Shown here: one piece after another, positions 39,992 through 48,596 of the stretch
Position numbering within the stretch: the first letter of the stretch is position 1
How the letters are laid out: every line of letters starts with the position of its first letter
Notes under the pieces: model-generated
Told to the model about the DNA's origin: nothing
What the model saw: the letters and a program-made list of their open reading frames with translations, nothing else
The model's database searches: none
Assembly: GCA_965262175.1 (NCBI GenBank)
Contig: CBDHES010000002.1
Span: 992,001 to 1,056,000, forward strand
Direction of reading: 5' to 3'
Source of the DNA: CADEDH01 sp965262175
GTDB lineage: Bacteria; Actinomycetota; Acidimicrobiia; Acidimicrobiales; SZUA-35
Length of the DNA stretch: 64,000 nt
Made by a program: the position numbers and the translations under genes

Positions 39992-41581
39992 GTGGCTACG
40001 ACTTCTCCCGACGATCTCCACCTCGGCTCGTTCTCCGAGCACCCGCCGTGGAGCCTCGCCACCTCCAAACTCTCCTGGCGAGCCGGCGTCGACCGTCTCC
40101 GGAACGCCCAGGCCCGGCAGCTGCCCCGGCTGACCCGGGCGCCCAAGCTCCCACCGGTCACCAGGGCCACGATCGTGGTCGGCCACCTCGGCCGAGCCTT
40201 CGGTGGGTGGTACGTCCGGGATCGGGGCTCGGACCGGTCCCGGGTCGGCGTGTCGCGGCGGTTCCGGGAAGCAGCGGAGCGGCTCGGTCCGACCTATATC
40301 AAGCTCGCTCAGATCATCTCCGCTGGTGAGGGCGTGTTCCCCCAGGAACTGGTCGACCAGTGCAAGCTGTGCCGGGATCAGGTCCCGCCGGTGCCCTACC
40401 CCGAGATCGTCGAGCAGGTCGAGAACGAGCTGGGGCGTCCGCTGTTCGAGATCTTCGCCGAGTTCGAGTCGGAGCCGATCGCCGCCGCCTCGATCGCCCA
40501 GGTCCACCGGGCCGTGCTCCGCTCCGGCGAGTCGGTGGTGGTCAAGGTCCAGCGGCCGGGGATCGACGCCATCGTTCGCCGAGATCTTCGGGTCCTGGCC
40601 TGGCTGGCACCGTTCCTCGTCGGGCGGATCAAGGTCTCGGCCCTGGCCAACCCGCCGGCCCTGGTCGAGCTGTTCGCCGAGACGATCGTCGAGGAGCTCG
40701 ACTTCCGGCTCGAAGCGGCCAACATGCTCGATGTGGCCGAGGTGTTCGTGAAGCTCGACCGTCCGGGCTTCGTCGTCCCTCGCCCCCATCCGACCCATGT
40801 GACCAAGCGGGTCCTGGTCATGGAGCGGGTCGACGGCTTCAAGTTCGACGACGTCGTCGGCATGACCGAAGCGGGGATCAACACCCACGACGTCATCGAG
40901 ACGGCGATGATCGGCTTCCTCGAAGGGGCCTTCCTCCACGGCGTCTTCCACGGGGACCTCCACGGCGGCAACCTCTTCGTCATGCCCGACGGCCGAGTGG
41001 CACTGGTCGACTTCGGGATCACCGGGCGGCTGACCGAGGAGGAACGGCTGGCGTTCCTCCGGATGATGATGACCGCCACCATGAACGACGTGAAGGGCCA
41101 GGTGGCGGCCCTCCGGGATCTGGGGGCGCTCCCGCCCGACACCGACATCGACGCCGTGATCGCCGATCTGGGCCTCGACGGTCCCCCACTCGATCCGACC
41201 AAGCTCACCCCCGAGGAGTTGGTGGTCGAGCTCCAGCGCATCATCAAGGCGCTGCTGGGCTACGGGGCCCGGATGCCCAAGCCGCTCATGCTGTACGTGA
41301 AGAACCTGATCTTCATCGACGGGGCGATCGCCACCCTGGCCCCCGAGCTCGACATGTTCGCCATCGTCACCAAGATCGCCATGCACTTCGCCACCACCCA
41401 TGGCTCGACGATCGCCTCACAGCTCGGGGTCACCGACGGCTCCTGGGAGATCGACACCTACGGCCTCAAGGCCGGCTTCGGCGTCGACCCCGACGAGACG
41501 TCGAGCCTGACCTACGCCGAGCTCAAGGAGCGACGGTCGCTGATCCAGCGTCGGCTCAGCGGGCGGGAGGCCCTCGACTAG
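39992..41581 (+). CDS. ABC1/UbiB-family atypical kinase (ADCK-like)
   Basis: A 529-residue protein of the UbiB family, which supports isoprenoid-quinone or lipid metabolism in ways that are still poorly defined. Family motifs are GPTYIKLAQIIS (KxGQ-like region with Gln), AAASIAQVHRAVL (the Ala-rich loop that replaces the Gly-rich loop), VVVKVQRPGI (lysine), DFRLEAANMLDVAE, GVFHGDLHGGNLFVMPDGR (catalytic Asp) and ALVDFGITGRL (DFG). The usual C-terminal membrane helices are not evident. An actinobacterial menaquinone role is plausible. The start is a GTG; a CAGACT box ends 8 bases before it. nucS follows after only 2 bases, so the two form an operon. Confidence 0.85.
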   Translation: MATTSPDDLHLGSFSEHPPWSLATSKLSWRAGVDRLRNAQARQLPRLTRAPKLPPVTRATIVVGHLGRAFGGWYVRDRGSDRSRVGVSRRFREAAERLGPTYIKLAQIISAGEGVFPQELVDQCKLCRDQVPPVPYPEIVEQVENELGRPLFEIFAEFESEPIAAASIAQVHRAVLRSGESVVVKVQRPGIDAIVRRDLRVLAWLAPFLVGRIKVSALANPPALVELFAETIVEELDFRLEAANMLDVAEVFVKLDRPGFVVPRPHPTHVTKRVLVMERVDGFKFDDVVGMTEAGINTHDVIETAMIGFLEGAFLHGVFHGDLHGGNLFVMPDGRVALVDFGITGRLTEEERLAFLRMMMTATMNDVKGQVAALRDLGALPPDTDIDAVIADLGLDGPPLDPTKLTPEELVVELQRIIKALLGYGARMPKPLMLYVKNLIFIDGAIATLAPELDMFAIVTKIAMHFATTHGSTIASQLGVTDGSWEIDTYGLKAGFGVDPDETSSLTYAELKERRSLIQRRLSGREALD

Positions 41582-41583
41582 CG

Positions 41584-42243
41584 ATGCGCCTCGTCGTCGC
41601 CGAGTGCACGGTCGACTACGACGGTCGCCTGACCGCCCATCTCCCCCGGGCGGTTCGGCTGATCATGGTCAAGGCCGACGGGTGCGTCGCCGTCCACGCC
41701 GACGGCGGGGCCTACAAGCCGCTCAACTGGATGACCGCGCCGAACGTCCTGACCGAGACCCCCGACGCCTGGACGGTCACCAACCCCAAGGGCGAGACGT
41801 TGACGATCACGATGCACGAGCTCGTCAGCGACGTGAGCCACGACCTGGGCGACGACCCCGGCCTCCAGAAGGACGGCGTCGAGGCCCACCTCCAGGAACT
41901 GTTGGCCGTCGACCCGGCTCAGCTCGGCGACGGGATGCGGCTCATCCGCCGGGAGTACCCGACCGAGATCGGTCCGGTCGACCTCCTGTGCCGGGATGGC
42001 GACGGTCACGTGGTGGCCGTCGAGGTCAAGCGGCGAGGCGAGATCGACGGGGTCGAGCAGCTGACCCGCTACCTCGACTTCCTCAACCGGCAGCCCGACC
42101 TCCGCCCTGTCCGGGGCTTGTTCGTCGCCCAGGAGATCAAGCTCCAGGCCAAGACCCTGGCCTCCGATCGCTCCATCGACTGGGTCGAGGTCGACTACGA
42201 CGAGCTTCGAGGCATCGAACGACCCCAACAGACCCTGTTCTGA
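41584..42243 (+). CDS. nucS: mismatch-specific endonuclease NucS (EndoMS)
   Basis: A 219-residue enzyme that replaces MutS/MutL in most actinobacteria. It cleaves both strands at G-T, G-G and T-T mismatches. The N-terminal dimerisation domain starts MRLVVAECTVDYDGRLTAHL. The C-terminal nuclease domain has YPTEIGPVDLLCRDGDGHVV followed by AVEVKRR, giving the D...ExK catalytic core, and TRYLDFLNRQ. The last residues, QQTLF, look like a beta-clamp-binding motif, as reported for other actinobacterial NucS. It is the second gene of an operon with the UbiB-like kinase (2-base gap). Confidence 0.95.
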   Translation: MRLVVAECTVDYDGRLTAHLPRAVRLIMVKADGCVAVHADGGAYKPLNWMTAPNVLTETPDAWTVTNPKGETLTITMHELVSDVSHDLGDDPGLQKDGVEAHLQELLAVDPAQLGDGMRLIRREYPTEIGPVDLLCRDGDGHVVAVEVKRRGEIDGVEQLTRYLDFLNRQPDLRPVRGLFVAQEIKLQAKTLASDRSIDWVEVDYDELRGIERPQQTLF

Positions 42244-42302
42244 TCGGGCCTCGACCGATCGGGCCGTGGGAGCGGTGGTCGGGCCGGGGCGAACGCCACC
42301 GA

Positions 42303-42327
42303 CCCGACCATCGGACCGTCGGTCGGG
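42303..42327. terminator. hairpin between convergent nucS and maoC genes
   Basis: CCCGACC pairs with GGTCGGG (7 bp) around an 11-base loop, in the 93-bp convergent gap. It is followed at 42325-42336 by the perfect palindrome GGGACATGTCCC, which abuts the maoC stop. Confidence 0.35.
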
Positions 42328-42336
42328 ACATGTCCC

Positions 42337-43206
42337 TCAGGAGAAGGAGACGCCGCCGTTGTCGATGACGACCCGATCGTCGTCTCCCAGCGTCTGGAAG
42401 ATGGCCCGGCCATCGCCCTCGTCCCACACCCGGACGGTCAGCTTCTCACCGGGCAACACCGGCGACGAGAACCGACCCTCCATGGCCGTGAACCGGTTGG
42501 GATCGCTGTCGCACAGGGTGTGGAGCAGCAGCCGACCGGTGAAGCCGTAGGTGCACAAGCCGTGGAGGATCGGCTTGGGGAACCCGCCGACATCGGAGAA
42601 CTGCTTGTCGGAGTGGAGCGGGTTGCGGTCGCCGCACAGCCGGTAGAGCAGCGCCTGATCGGGCCGGGTCTGGGCCGACACGGTGTAGTCCGGATCGCGA
42701 TCGGGGGCGACGTTGGGCTTCTCGCTCGGGCCCCGGTCGCCACCCCAACCCCCCTCGCCGACGATGAACACCGACGAGCTGGTCTCGTACAGGGGTTGGC
42801 CGTCGGCGACGAGGGTGGCCACGGTCCGGGTCTCGACGACCGCGCCCTTCCCCTTGTCGTAGATCCCGGTGATCTCGTCGACGGTCTCGACCTCGCCGCT
42901 CACCGGCACCGGGCGGTGGAGCGTGATGCCCTGCTCGCCGTGGACCAGCATCCGGGGGTCGTAGGTCCCGGCCTGGGACATGGCCGACTTGCCGCCGGTG
43001 GCGGTGAAGCCGTGGAGGACCACCATCGTCGGGAAGACCTGCTGGTCGACCCCGGCGGTGTTCTCGGTGGTGAACTCCAGCTCCCGGCCGACCGGGTCGT
43101 CGACCCCGGCTCCGATTCCGAGGGCGTACAGCAGGCAGTCGTCAGCGGTCCACGAGGCCCGGCGGGGCTCGCCCTTGGCGCCGACGGCATCAGGGTTCAC
43201 GGGCAT
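42337..43206 (-). CDS. MaoC-type double hot-dog (R)-enoyl-CoA hydratase
   Basis: This 289-residue protein has two hot-dog halves. The C-terminal half carries the hydratase-2 motif LYRLCGDRNPLHSDKQFS followed by FPKPILHGLCTYGF, with catalytic Asp and His. This is the layout of peroxisomal hydratase 2 and of mycobacterial HtdY/ChsH-like enzymes, which hydrate trans-2-enoyl-CoA to (3R)-hydroxyacyl-CoA. It follows the SDR gene by 54 bases on the same strand. In animal MFE-2 the same two activities (SDR dehydrogenase and hydratase 2) are fused, so the pair probably does successive beta-oxidation steps on branched or steroid-type acyl-CoA. Confidence 0.88.
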   Translation of the reverse strand: MPVNPDAVGAKGEPRRASWTADDCLLYALGIGAGVDDPVGRELEFTTENTAGVDQQVFPTMVVLHGFTATGGKSAMSQAGTYDPRMLVHGEQGITLHRPVPVSGEVETVDEITGIYDKGKGAVVETRTVATLVADGQPLYETSSSVFIVGEGGWGGDRGPSEKPNVAPDRDPDYTVSAQTRPDQALLYRLCGDRNPLHSDKQFSDVGGFPKPILHGLCTYGFTGRLLLHTLCDSDPNRFTAMEGRFSSPVLPGEKLTVRVWDEGDGRAIFQTLGDDDRVVIDNGGVSFS

Positions 43207-43260
43207 GGCAGTAGTACCTCGGTTCTCCGTTGTCGGGGTCTGGTGATGATGTGGACGGTG

Positions 43261-44187
43261 CTAGAACGGGTTGGGTCGACCCGGACCGGTGACCGGCCGG
43301 CCCTGCATGTCGGTGTTGGGGGCGGCGGCGGCCATGAGATCCTTCACCAGAGCGCCGACCTCGTTGGGGTCGTCGACCGGCTCGACGGTCGGACCCCGGC
43401 GCCACATCTCGGCCACCCCGAGCACCCGGCCGCTGGCCTCGAACACCCGACCGGTGACCGGGGCCGACTCCTTGCTGACCAACCAGGTACAGATGGGAGC
43501 GATCCACCGGGGGTGCATCATCTCCTTCTCCTCGTCGCTGGCCTGGCCCATGCCGAGGTTCTCGGTCATCCGGGTCAGGGCCCCGGGGGCGATGGCGTTG
43601 ACCGTCACCCCGTACCGGTGCAGCTCCTGGGCGGCGATGATGGTGAAGGAGGCGATCCCGGCCTTGGCCGCGCCGTAGTTGGTCTGCCCCGGGTTGCCGT
43701 AGATGCCCGAGACCGAGCTCGTGTTGATGATCCGAGCGTCGTTGGTCTCGCCGGCCTTGGCCCGCTCCCGCCAGTAGGCAGCGGCCCACCGGGCGGGGGC
43801 GAAGGTGCCCTTCAGGTGCACCTTGATCACGGCGTCCCACTCGGCCTCGGTCATGTTCGACAGCATCCGATCACGGAGGATGCCGGCGTTGTTGACGATG
43901 GCGTCGAGGCCGCCGAAGTTCTCGACGGCGGTGTTGATCAGCCGCTGGGCACCTTCCCAGTCGGAGACGTCGTCGCCGTTGGCGACCGCCTCGCCACCCA
44001 TCCCCTTGATCTCCTCGACGACCTCCTGGGCGGGACTCAGATCGCCGCCCGAGCCATCGACGGTGCCGCCGAGATCGTTGACGACGACCTTTGCTCCCTC
44101 GCGGGCCAGCATCAAGGCGTGCTCGCGACCGATGCCCCGGCCGGCACCCGTGATGATGGCCACCCGGCCTTCACACAGACCACTCAT
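43261..44187 (-). CDS. SDR oxidoreductase, (3R)-hydroxyacyl-CoA dehydrogenase-like
   Basis: A 308-residue short-chain dehydrogenase of the MFE-2/17-beta-HSD4 type. The cofactor loop is GRVAIITGAGRGIGREHALM, followed by VVVNDLGGTVDGSGGD (an Asp suggesting NAD preference and the family insert), NNAGILRDRM, the catalytic INTSSVSGIYG Ser, and YGAAKAGI with the Tyr-x3-Lys pair. GGGAGG lies upstream of the ATG at 44187 by about 11 bases. Longer in-frame starts upstream lack family homology. It heads a two-gene operon with the MaoC hydratase. Confidence 0.9.
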   Translation of the reverse strand: MSGLCEGRVAIITGAGRGIGREHALMLAREGAKVVVNDLGGTVDGSGGDLSPAQEVVEEIKGMGGEAVANGDDVSDWEGAQRLINTAVENFGGLDAIVNNAGILRDRMLSNMTEAEWDAVIKVHLKGTFAPARWAAAYWRERAKAGETNDARIINTSSVSGIYGNPGQTNYGAAKAGIASFTIIAAQELHRYGVTVNAIAPGALTRMTENLGMGQASDEEKEMMHPRWIAPICTWLVSKESAPVTGRVFEASGRVLGVAEMWRRGPTVEPVDDPNEVGALVKDLMAAAAPNTDMQGRPVTGPGRPNPF

Positions 44188-44280
44188 ATATGTCGTACCT
44201 CCCGTTTCCGGTGAACGATCATGGCACAGCGAACATCCCAGTCCGAAAATGGGTGACCGATCGATCAGGCGTTCTCGTGG

Positions 44281-44286
44281 CACACT
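44281..44286 (+). promoter_or_regulatory. -10-like box (CACACT), leaderless, for the VanW gene
   Basis: CACACT ends 8 bases before the GTG at 44295. Confidence 0.35.
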
Positions 44287-44294
44287 GGACCACG

Positions 44295-47243
44295 GTGAAC
44301 GAGCGCGACGGAGAAGGCGTATCGGCACCTCGTGACGGGGGCAGCGCAGGCGCATCTATCGACGCGCCCCTCGACGAGGCCCGGGACGATGAGACGGGCC
44401 CCGACCGCGATGGTGTGCCGGACGAAGACGCGACCACCACCACGGGCCGCGACGATGCCACCGACGAGTCGGAAGACCGAGCCGATCAGGCCGACGCCGA
44501 CGAAGCAGCGGTCGAATCCGACGCCGACACAGCCGACGCCGACACAGCCGACGCCGAGGCCGACGTACCCGACATCAGCGACATCGTGGGCCTGGAGCCG
44601 AGCTGGGCGGCGCCCGACGCGGCCGACCTGAAGGAGGCGGCGGGCTCGACCGACGTCGACGAGCCCGATCCGAGTGCTTCACCCGGCGAGGAGCCGGCCG
44701 ACGAGACCGACATCTCCGCCAACGCCTCACCCTCCGCCACCCAGTCCGACGCCACCCTCGGCACCGACACCGCCGACACCCCGGCCGAGACCATCACGCC
44801 CGACACCACCCTCGGCACCGACACCGCCGACACCCCGGCCGACGCCATCACGCCCGACGCCACCCTCGGCACCGACACCGCCGACACCCCGGCCGAGACC
44901 ATCACGGCCGTAGCGTCGGCCGCGACGACGGCGGTGGGAGCCGACGACCCGACGGGTCCGATCGCCGGCGAGGGCACCGTGCCCGACGCGCCGCCGCTGG
45001 ACGCCACCCAGCCGATCGACGTGATCCCGGGCGCCGCCGGTGCGCCCTCGTCCGGCCCGGCCGGGTCCACCTCCACCCCACCGGCCGACGCCACGGTGCC
45101 GATCGAGGTACCGGCCGGCGCGGCCGGTACGCCGGCCGACGTGACCCGGGCCATGGACGCTCTGCCCGGTCCGACCACGCCGGCGGCCGACGCCACCCAG
45201 GTCATCGATGCCGTGCCCCTGTCGACCGAGTCGCCAGCGATGGCGGCCGCTGCGACCACCGGCCCGGCACGGGCCGCCGACGTCGCCGACGTCGCCGACT
45301 CGGTCGCCGCGCCCGACACCGACGCGACACCCGGCGAGCCGGCCGGCCCGCCGGCCCCCGGCGCCGTTCCCCCGGCACCGGATGCGGCACCCGGTGCCGG
45401 CAGCGGCGGTGCGCTGAAGATCCTGGCCCTCGTCGTCGGCAGTGTCGTCGTCCTCTTCCTCGGTGCGTGGGCCCTCGACACCGCCCGAACCTCGGGCCGG
45501 GTCGTCCGCAACACGACCCTGGGCACGACCCCGATCGGCGGGCTCGATGCCGACGGGCTGGACGAGCTGTTCGACGAGCTCGACGCCGACCTCGCCGCCG
45601 CACCGGTGACCGTCACCGTCGACGGCCAGTCGATCGAGACCGACGCCGCCGCCCTCGGAGCCCGGATCGATCGCGAGACCACCGCCGAGCAGGCCCTGGC
45701 GGCGGGGCGGGACTCGTCGATCGTCGCCCGGCCCTTCGCCTGGTTCGGGACCTTCACCGGCGGGCAGACGATCGAGCCCAGCTACCTGGTCGACGGCGAC
45801 CAGGCGGCCGAAGCCGTTGCCACCGTGCTGGCCGACGAGCTCCCGGAGCCGATCGAGCCCGAGCTGGCCTTCGACGGCGCGACCCTCTCGGTGACCGAGA
45901 GCTCGAGCGGTACCACGGTCGACGTCGATGACCTGACGACCGCACTGGCCGAGGAGCTGACGGGCAATGCGCCGTTCGCCTTCGACGTCGAGCCGGTCGC
46001 CATCGACCCCGCCCGCACCGACGCCGAGCTGCAGACCGTCGTCGACGAGGCAAACGACGCCACCGCCGAGCCCATCGAGGTCCGGGTCCTCGATCAGACC
46101 GCCGAGATCCAGCCGAACCTGCTCCGCTCGTGGGTGACGGTGGCGAACGGGGACGAGCTGGGATGGGCCATCGACCCCGACGCGGCGTCGGACGAGCTCG
46201 AGGCGTTGTTCCCGGCGTTGGGAGCCGAGGACCAGCAGGCCCGGTTCAACGTGATCGATGGGGAGCCGATCGTCGTCCCTGCGGCCGAGACCGTCATCTG
46301 CTGCGACCCCGACTCGATCGCCGAGCTGGCCGACGCCCTCACCGAGCCCTGGCCCCCACCGGCCGACGCGGAGACCGACGCCGACGAAGCCGTCGACGAC
46401 GACCCCGAGGCCGAGCCGGAGCTCCGCCTGGTGGAGCTGGAACCGATCACCGTGGCCCCCGACGCCGGCGTCGAGGAGCTGGAGGCGTTGGGGATCATCG
46501 AGGAGGTGGCGAGCTTCACCACCAACCACAGCTGCTGCGAGCCCCGGGTCACCAACATCCACCGCATCGCCGACCTCATGGAGGGGGTGGTGATCCGGCC
46601 CGGCGAACGGTTCTCGGTCAACGACTTCATCGGCCGACGGACGACCGACAACGGGTTCGTGGCCGCACCCTCGATCATCAACGGCATCCTCGAGCCCAGC
46701 GTCGGCGGCGGCATCAGCCAGTTCGCCACCACGCTGTTCAACGCCTGGTTCTTCGCCGGGGGCGACTTCATCGAGTACCAGTCACACTCGCTGTACATCT
46801 CCCGCTACCCCCGCGGCCGGGAGGCGACGATCTCGTTCCCGGCACCCGACCTCGAGATCCACAACACCACCGAGTACGGCATCCTCGTGTGGCCGACCTA
46901 CACCGACACGTCGATCACGGTGACGCTCTACTCGACCGACCACATCGAGGTCGAGGCGCTCGACCTGCTGCGGTCGACGGTCGGCGCAGCCTGCACCCGG
47001 TACACCACCCCCCGGATCCGGACCTACCCCGACGGGACCGTGGTCGAGGACTCGGTCTTCGCCACCTACCGGCCCGGCGAAGGGTTCGATTGCGCCGGCA
47101 ACTCGACCCGTCCCGAGGAGGACGAGGATGAGCCGGAAGGACCGACCGCGCCCCAACCGGACGGTACGGTCACCGACGAGGAGGGGCCCGGCGAGACGCC
47201 ACCCGATGGCGGCGTCGACGACGGCGCACCGCCGGGCGGCTGA
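44295..47243 (+). CDS. VanW-domain membrane protein with acidic repeat-rich N-terminus
   Basis: This 982-residue protein has a cytoplasmic N-terminal 370 residues that are acidic and Thr/Ala/Pro-rich, including three 18-residue repeats (DATLGTDTADTPAETITP). One transmembrane helix follows (LKILALVVGSVVVLFLGAWA, about 373-392). Outside are two YoaR/PG-binding-4-like domains (TTPIGGLDADGLDELFDELD) and a VanW domain (about 735-870: SFTTNHSCCEPRVTNIHRIA, GERFSVNDFIGRRTTDNGFV, GGGISQFATTLFNAWFFAGG). VanW domains accompany cell-wall proteins; the biochemical role is unsettled, and resistance to vancomycin should not be inferred. The start GTG lies 8 bases after a CACACT box. The end is Gly/Pro/Asp-rich. 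Confidence 0.85.
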   Translation: MNERDGEGVSAPRDGGSAGASIDAPLDEARDDETGPDRDGVPDEDATTTTGRDDATDESEDRADQADADEAAVESDADTADADTADAEADVPDISDIVGLEPSWAAPDAADLKEAAGSTDVDEPDPSASPGEEPADETDISANASPSATQSDATLGTDTADTPAETITPDTTLGTDTADTPADAITPDATLGTDTADTPAETITAVASAATTAVGADDPTGPIAGEGTVPDAPPLDATQPIDVIPGAAGAPSSGPAGSTSTPPADATVPIEVPAGAAGTPADVTRAMDALPGPTTPAADATQVIDAVPLSTESPAMAAAATTGPARAADVADVADSVAAPDTDATPGEPAGPPAPGAVPPAPDAAPGAGSGGALKILALVVGSVVVLFLGAWALDTARTSGRVVRNTTLGTTPIGGLDADGLDELFDELDADLAAAPVTVTVDGQSIETDAAALGARIDRETTAEQALAAGRDSSIVARPFAWFGTFTGGQTIEPSYLVDGDQAAEAVATVLADELPEPIEPELAFDGATLSVTESSSGTTVDVDDLTTALAEELTGNAPFAFDVEPVAIDPARTDAELQTVVDEANDATAEPIEVRVLDQTAEIQPNLLRSWVTVANGDELGWAIDPDAASDELEALFPALGAEDQQARFNVIDGEPIVVPAAETVICCDPDSIAELADALTEPWPPPADAETDADEAVDDDPEAEPELRLVELEPITVAPDAGVEELEALGIIEEVASFTTNHSCCEPRVTNIHRIADLMEGVVIRPGERFSVNDFIGRRTTDNGFVAAPSIINGILEPSVGGGISQFATTLFNAWFFAGGDFIEYQSHSLYISRYPRGREATISFPAPDLEIHNTTEYGILVWPTYTDTSITVTLYSTDHIEVEALDLLRSTVGAACTRYTTPRIRTYPDGTVVEDSVFATYRPGEGFDCAGNSTRPEEDEDEPEGPTAPQPDGTVTDEEGPGETPPDGGVDDGAPPGG
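44748..44909 (+). repeat. three tandem 54-bp repeats in the VanW gene
   Basis: Units start at 44748, 44802 and 44856 and encode D(A/T)TLGTDTADTPA(E/D)(T/A)IT(P/A). They lie in the disordered cytoplasmic part and are probably a variable-length linker. Confidence 0.85.
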
Positions 47244-47283
47244 GCCCGTCCTTCCCGGTGCGTCGCCAGCGGGCCGGGCGGCC

Positions 47284-47289
47284 TACCCT
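47284..47289 (+). promoter_or_regulatory. -10 box (TACCCT), leaderless, for the GGR-like gene
   Basis: TACCCT ends 8 bases before the GTG at 47298. Confidence 0.5.
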
Positions 47290-47297
47290 TCGCTGGG

Positions 47298-48557
47298 GTG
47301 GCTGACCCCGACGACTCCGACCGCGACGGCTGGCGCTGCGACCTGGTGGTGATCGGTGCCGGTCCGGCCGGCACTGCGGCCGCGATCGAGGCCGCCGACG
47401 CCGGGCTCGACGTGGTCGTCGTCGACAAGGCCCGGTTCCCCCGGGACAAGTGCTGTGGCGATGGCCTGACGACGAGCGCCCTCCGACACCTCGACGAGCT
47501 GGGATTCGACCCGTCCACCGTCCCGAGCTGGCAGAGCCTCGACCACGTCCACCTGCGGAGCCCGGCCGGCCGTGACGTGGCCCTCCCGCTCCCGACGACC
47601 GACGGCCGATACTTCGGCGCCGTCTGCCGGCGAGCCGAGCTCGATCGGGCGCTGGTCGAGCTGGCGCGGCGCCGGGGGGCGACCGTGCTCGAGGGCCACC
47701 CGCTGGAGGCGATCACCGCCCATCCCGATGGGGTGACGGTCGATGTGGCCGCCACCCGTCTCGAGGCCCCCTACGTCGTCGCCGCCGATGGCATGTGGTC
47801 CCCGACCCGCAAGTTGTTGGGCGCCGGGCCGACGTCGTACCGGGGTGATTGGCATGCGTTCCGCCAGTACTTCGATCGGGTGGACGGTCCGGCCGCCGAT
47901 CGGCTCCTCGTCTGGTTCGAGCCCGATCTGCTCCCCGGCTATGCGTGGTCGTTCCCCCTCGGCGATGGGGCGGTCAACGTCGGCTTCGGTATCCAACGGG
48001 GCGGCGCCCACCGGATCCAGGACATGAACCACCTCTGGCCTCAGCTCCTGGAGCGCCGCCACGTGGCGACCGCCCTCGGCCCCGACGCCCGACCGGAGGC
48101 CCCCCACCGGGCCTGGCCGATCCCGGCCCGCCTGGGGAAGCTCCCGCTCACCGACGGCCGGGTGTTGTTCGTCGGCGATGCGGCCGGGGCCGCCGACCCC
48201 ATGACCGGGGAGGGCATCGGCCAGGCTCTGGAGACCGGCCGGTTGGCGGTCGGGGCGATCCGCCGCCACCTGGTCGACCCCGACCGGGCCACCGCGTGGT
48301 ACCGCCGGGAGCTGGGGCGGGGCATGGTCCGGGACCATCGCCTGGCCGGGATGCTGTCGTCGGCCCTCGGCAACCGCCGACTGGCCGAGGCGTCGATAGC
48401 CGCCACCGCGCTCACCCCCTGGACCCGGCGAGAGTTCGGCCGGTGGCTCTACGAGGACTACCCCCGGGCCGCCCTGTTCACGCCCGGTCGGTGGAGCCGG
48501 GCGCTGCTCTCCCCGCGGGGCGCCTTCCCGGCCGACGCCGCGCCCTCGGCGGCCTGA
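47298..48557 (+). CDS. geranylgeranyl-reductase-family flavoprotein
   Basis: A 419-residue FAD-dependent oxidoreductase. The dinucleotide fold DLVVIGAGPAGTAAAIEAAD begins near residue 15. It is followed by the family motif FPRDKCCGDGLT, a FAD-contact segment YVVAADGMWSPTRKLLG and the second FAD motif VLFVGDAAGAADPMTGEGIG. This family saturates isoprenoid chains; the mycobacterial member MenJ reduces one bond of the menaquinone tail, a sensible role here beside a UbiB-like kinase in the same region, but the substrate is not proven. The GTG start lies 8 bases after a TACCCT box. It is followed at 39 bases by the selenoprotein gene. Confidence 0.85.
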   Translation: MADPDDSDRDGWRCDLVVIGAGPAGTAAAIEAADAGLDVVVVDKARFPRDKCCGDGLTTSALRHLDELGFDPSTVPSWQSLDHVHLRSPAGRDVALPLPTTDGRYFGAVCRRAELDRALVELARRRGATVLEGHPLEAITAHPDGVTVDVAATRLEAPYVVAADGMWSPTRKLLGAGPTSYRGDWHAFRQYFDRVDGPAADRLLVWFEPDLLPGYAWSFPLGDGAVNVGFGIQRGGAHRIQDMNHLWPQLLERRHVATALGPDARPEAPHRAWPIPARLGKLPLTDGRVLFVGDAAGAADPMTGEGIGQALETGRLAVGAIRRHLVDPDRATAWYRRELGRGMVRDHRLAGMLSSALGNRRLAEASIAATALTPWTRREFGRWLYEDYPRAALFTPGRWSRALLSPRGAFPADAAPSAA

Positions 48558-48584
48558 CGGTTTCAGGACCGAGCGCCGCCGTGG

Positions 48585-48590
48585 CATGGT
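48585..48590 (+). promoter_or_regulatory. -10-like box (CATGGT) for the selenoprotein gene
   Basis: CATGGT ends 6 bases before the GTG at 48597, near the leaderless spacing of other genes here. Confidence 0.3.
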
Positions 48591-48596
48591 GGTGGC

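Noticed and set aside
44295..47243. Vancomycin resistance role for the VanW-domain protein
   Set aside because: VanW domains are widespread in cell-wall proteins; no vanHAX-type genes are present.
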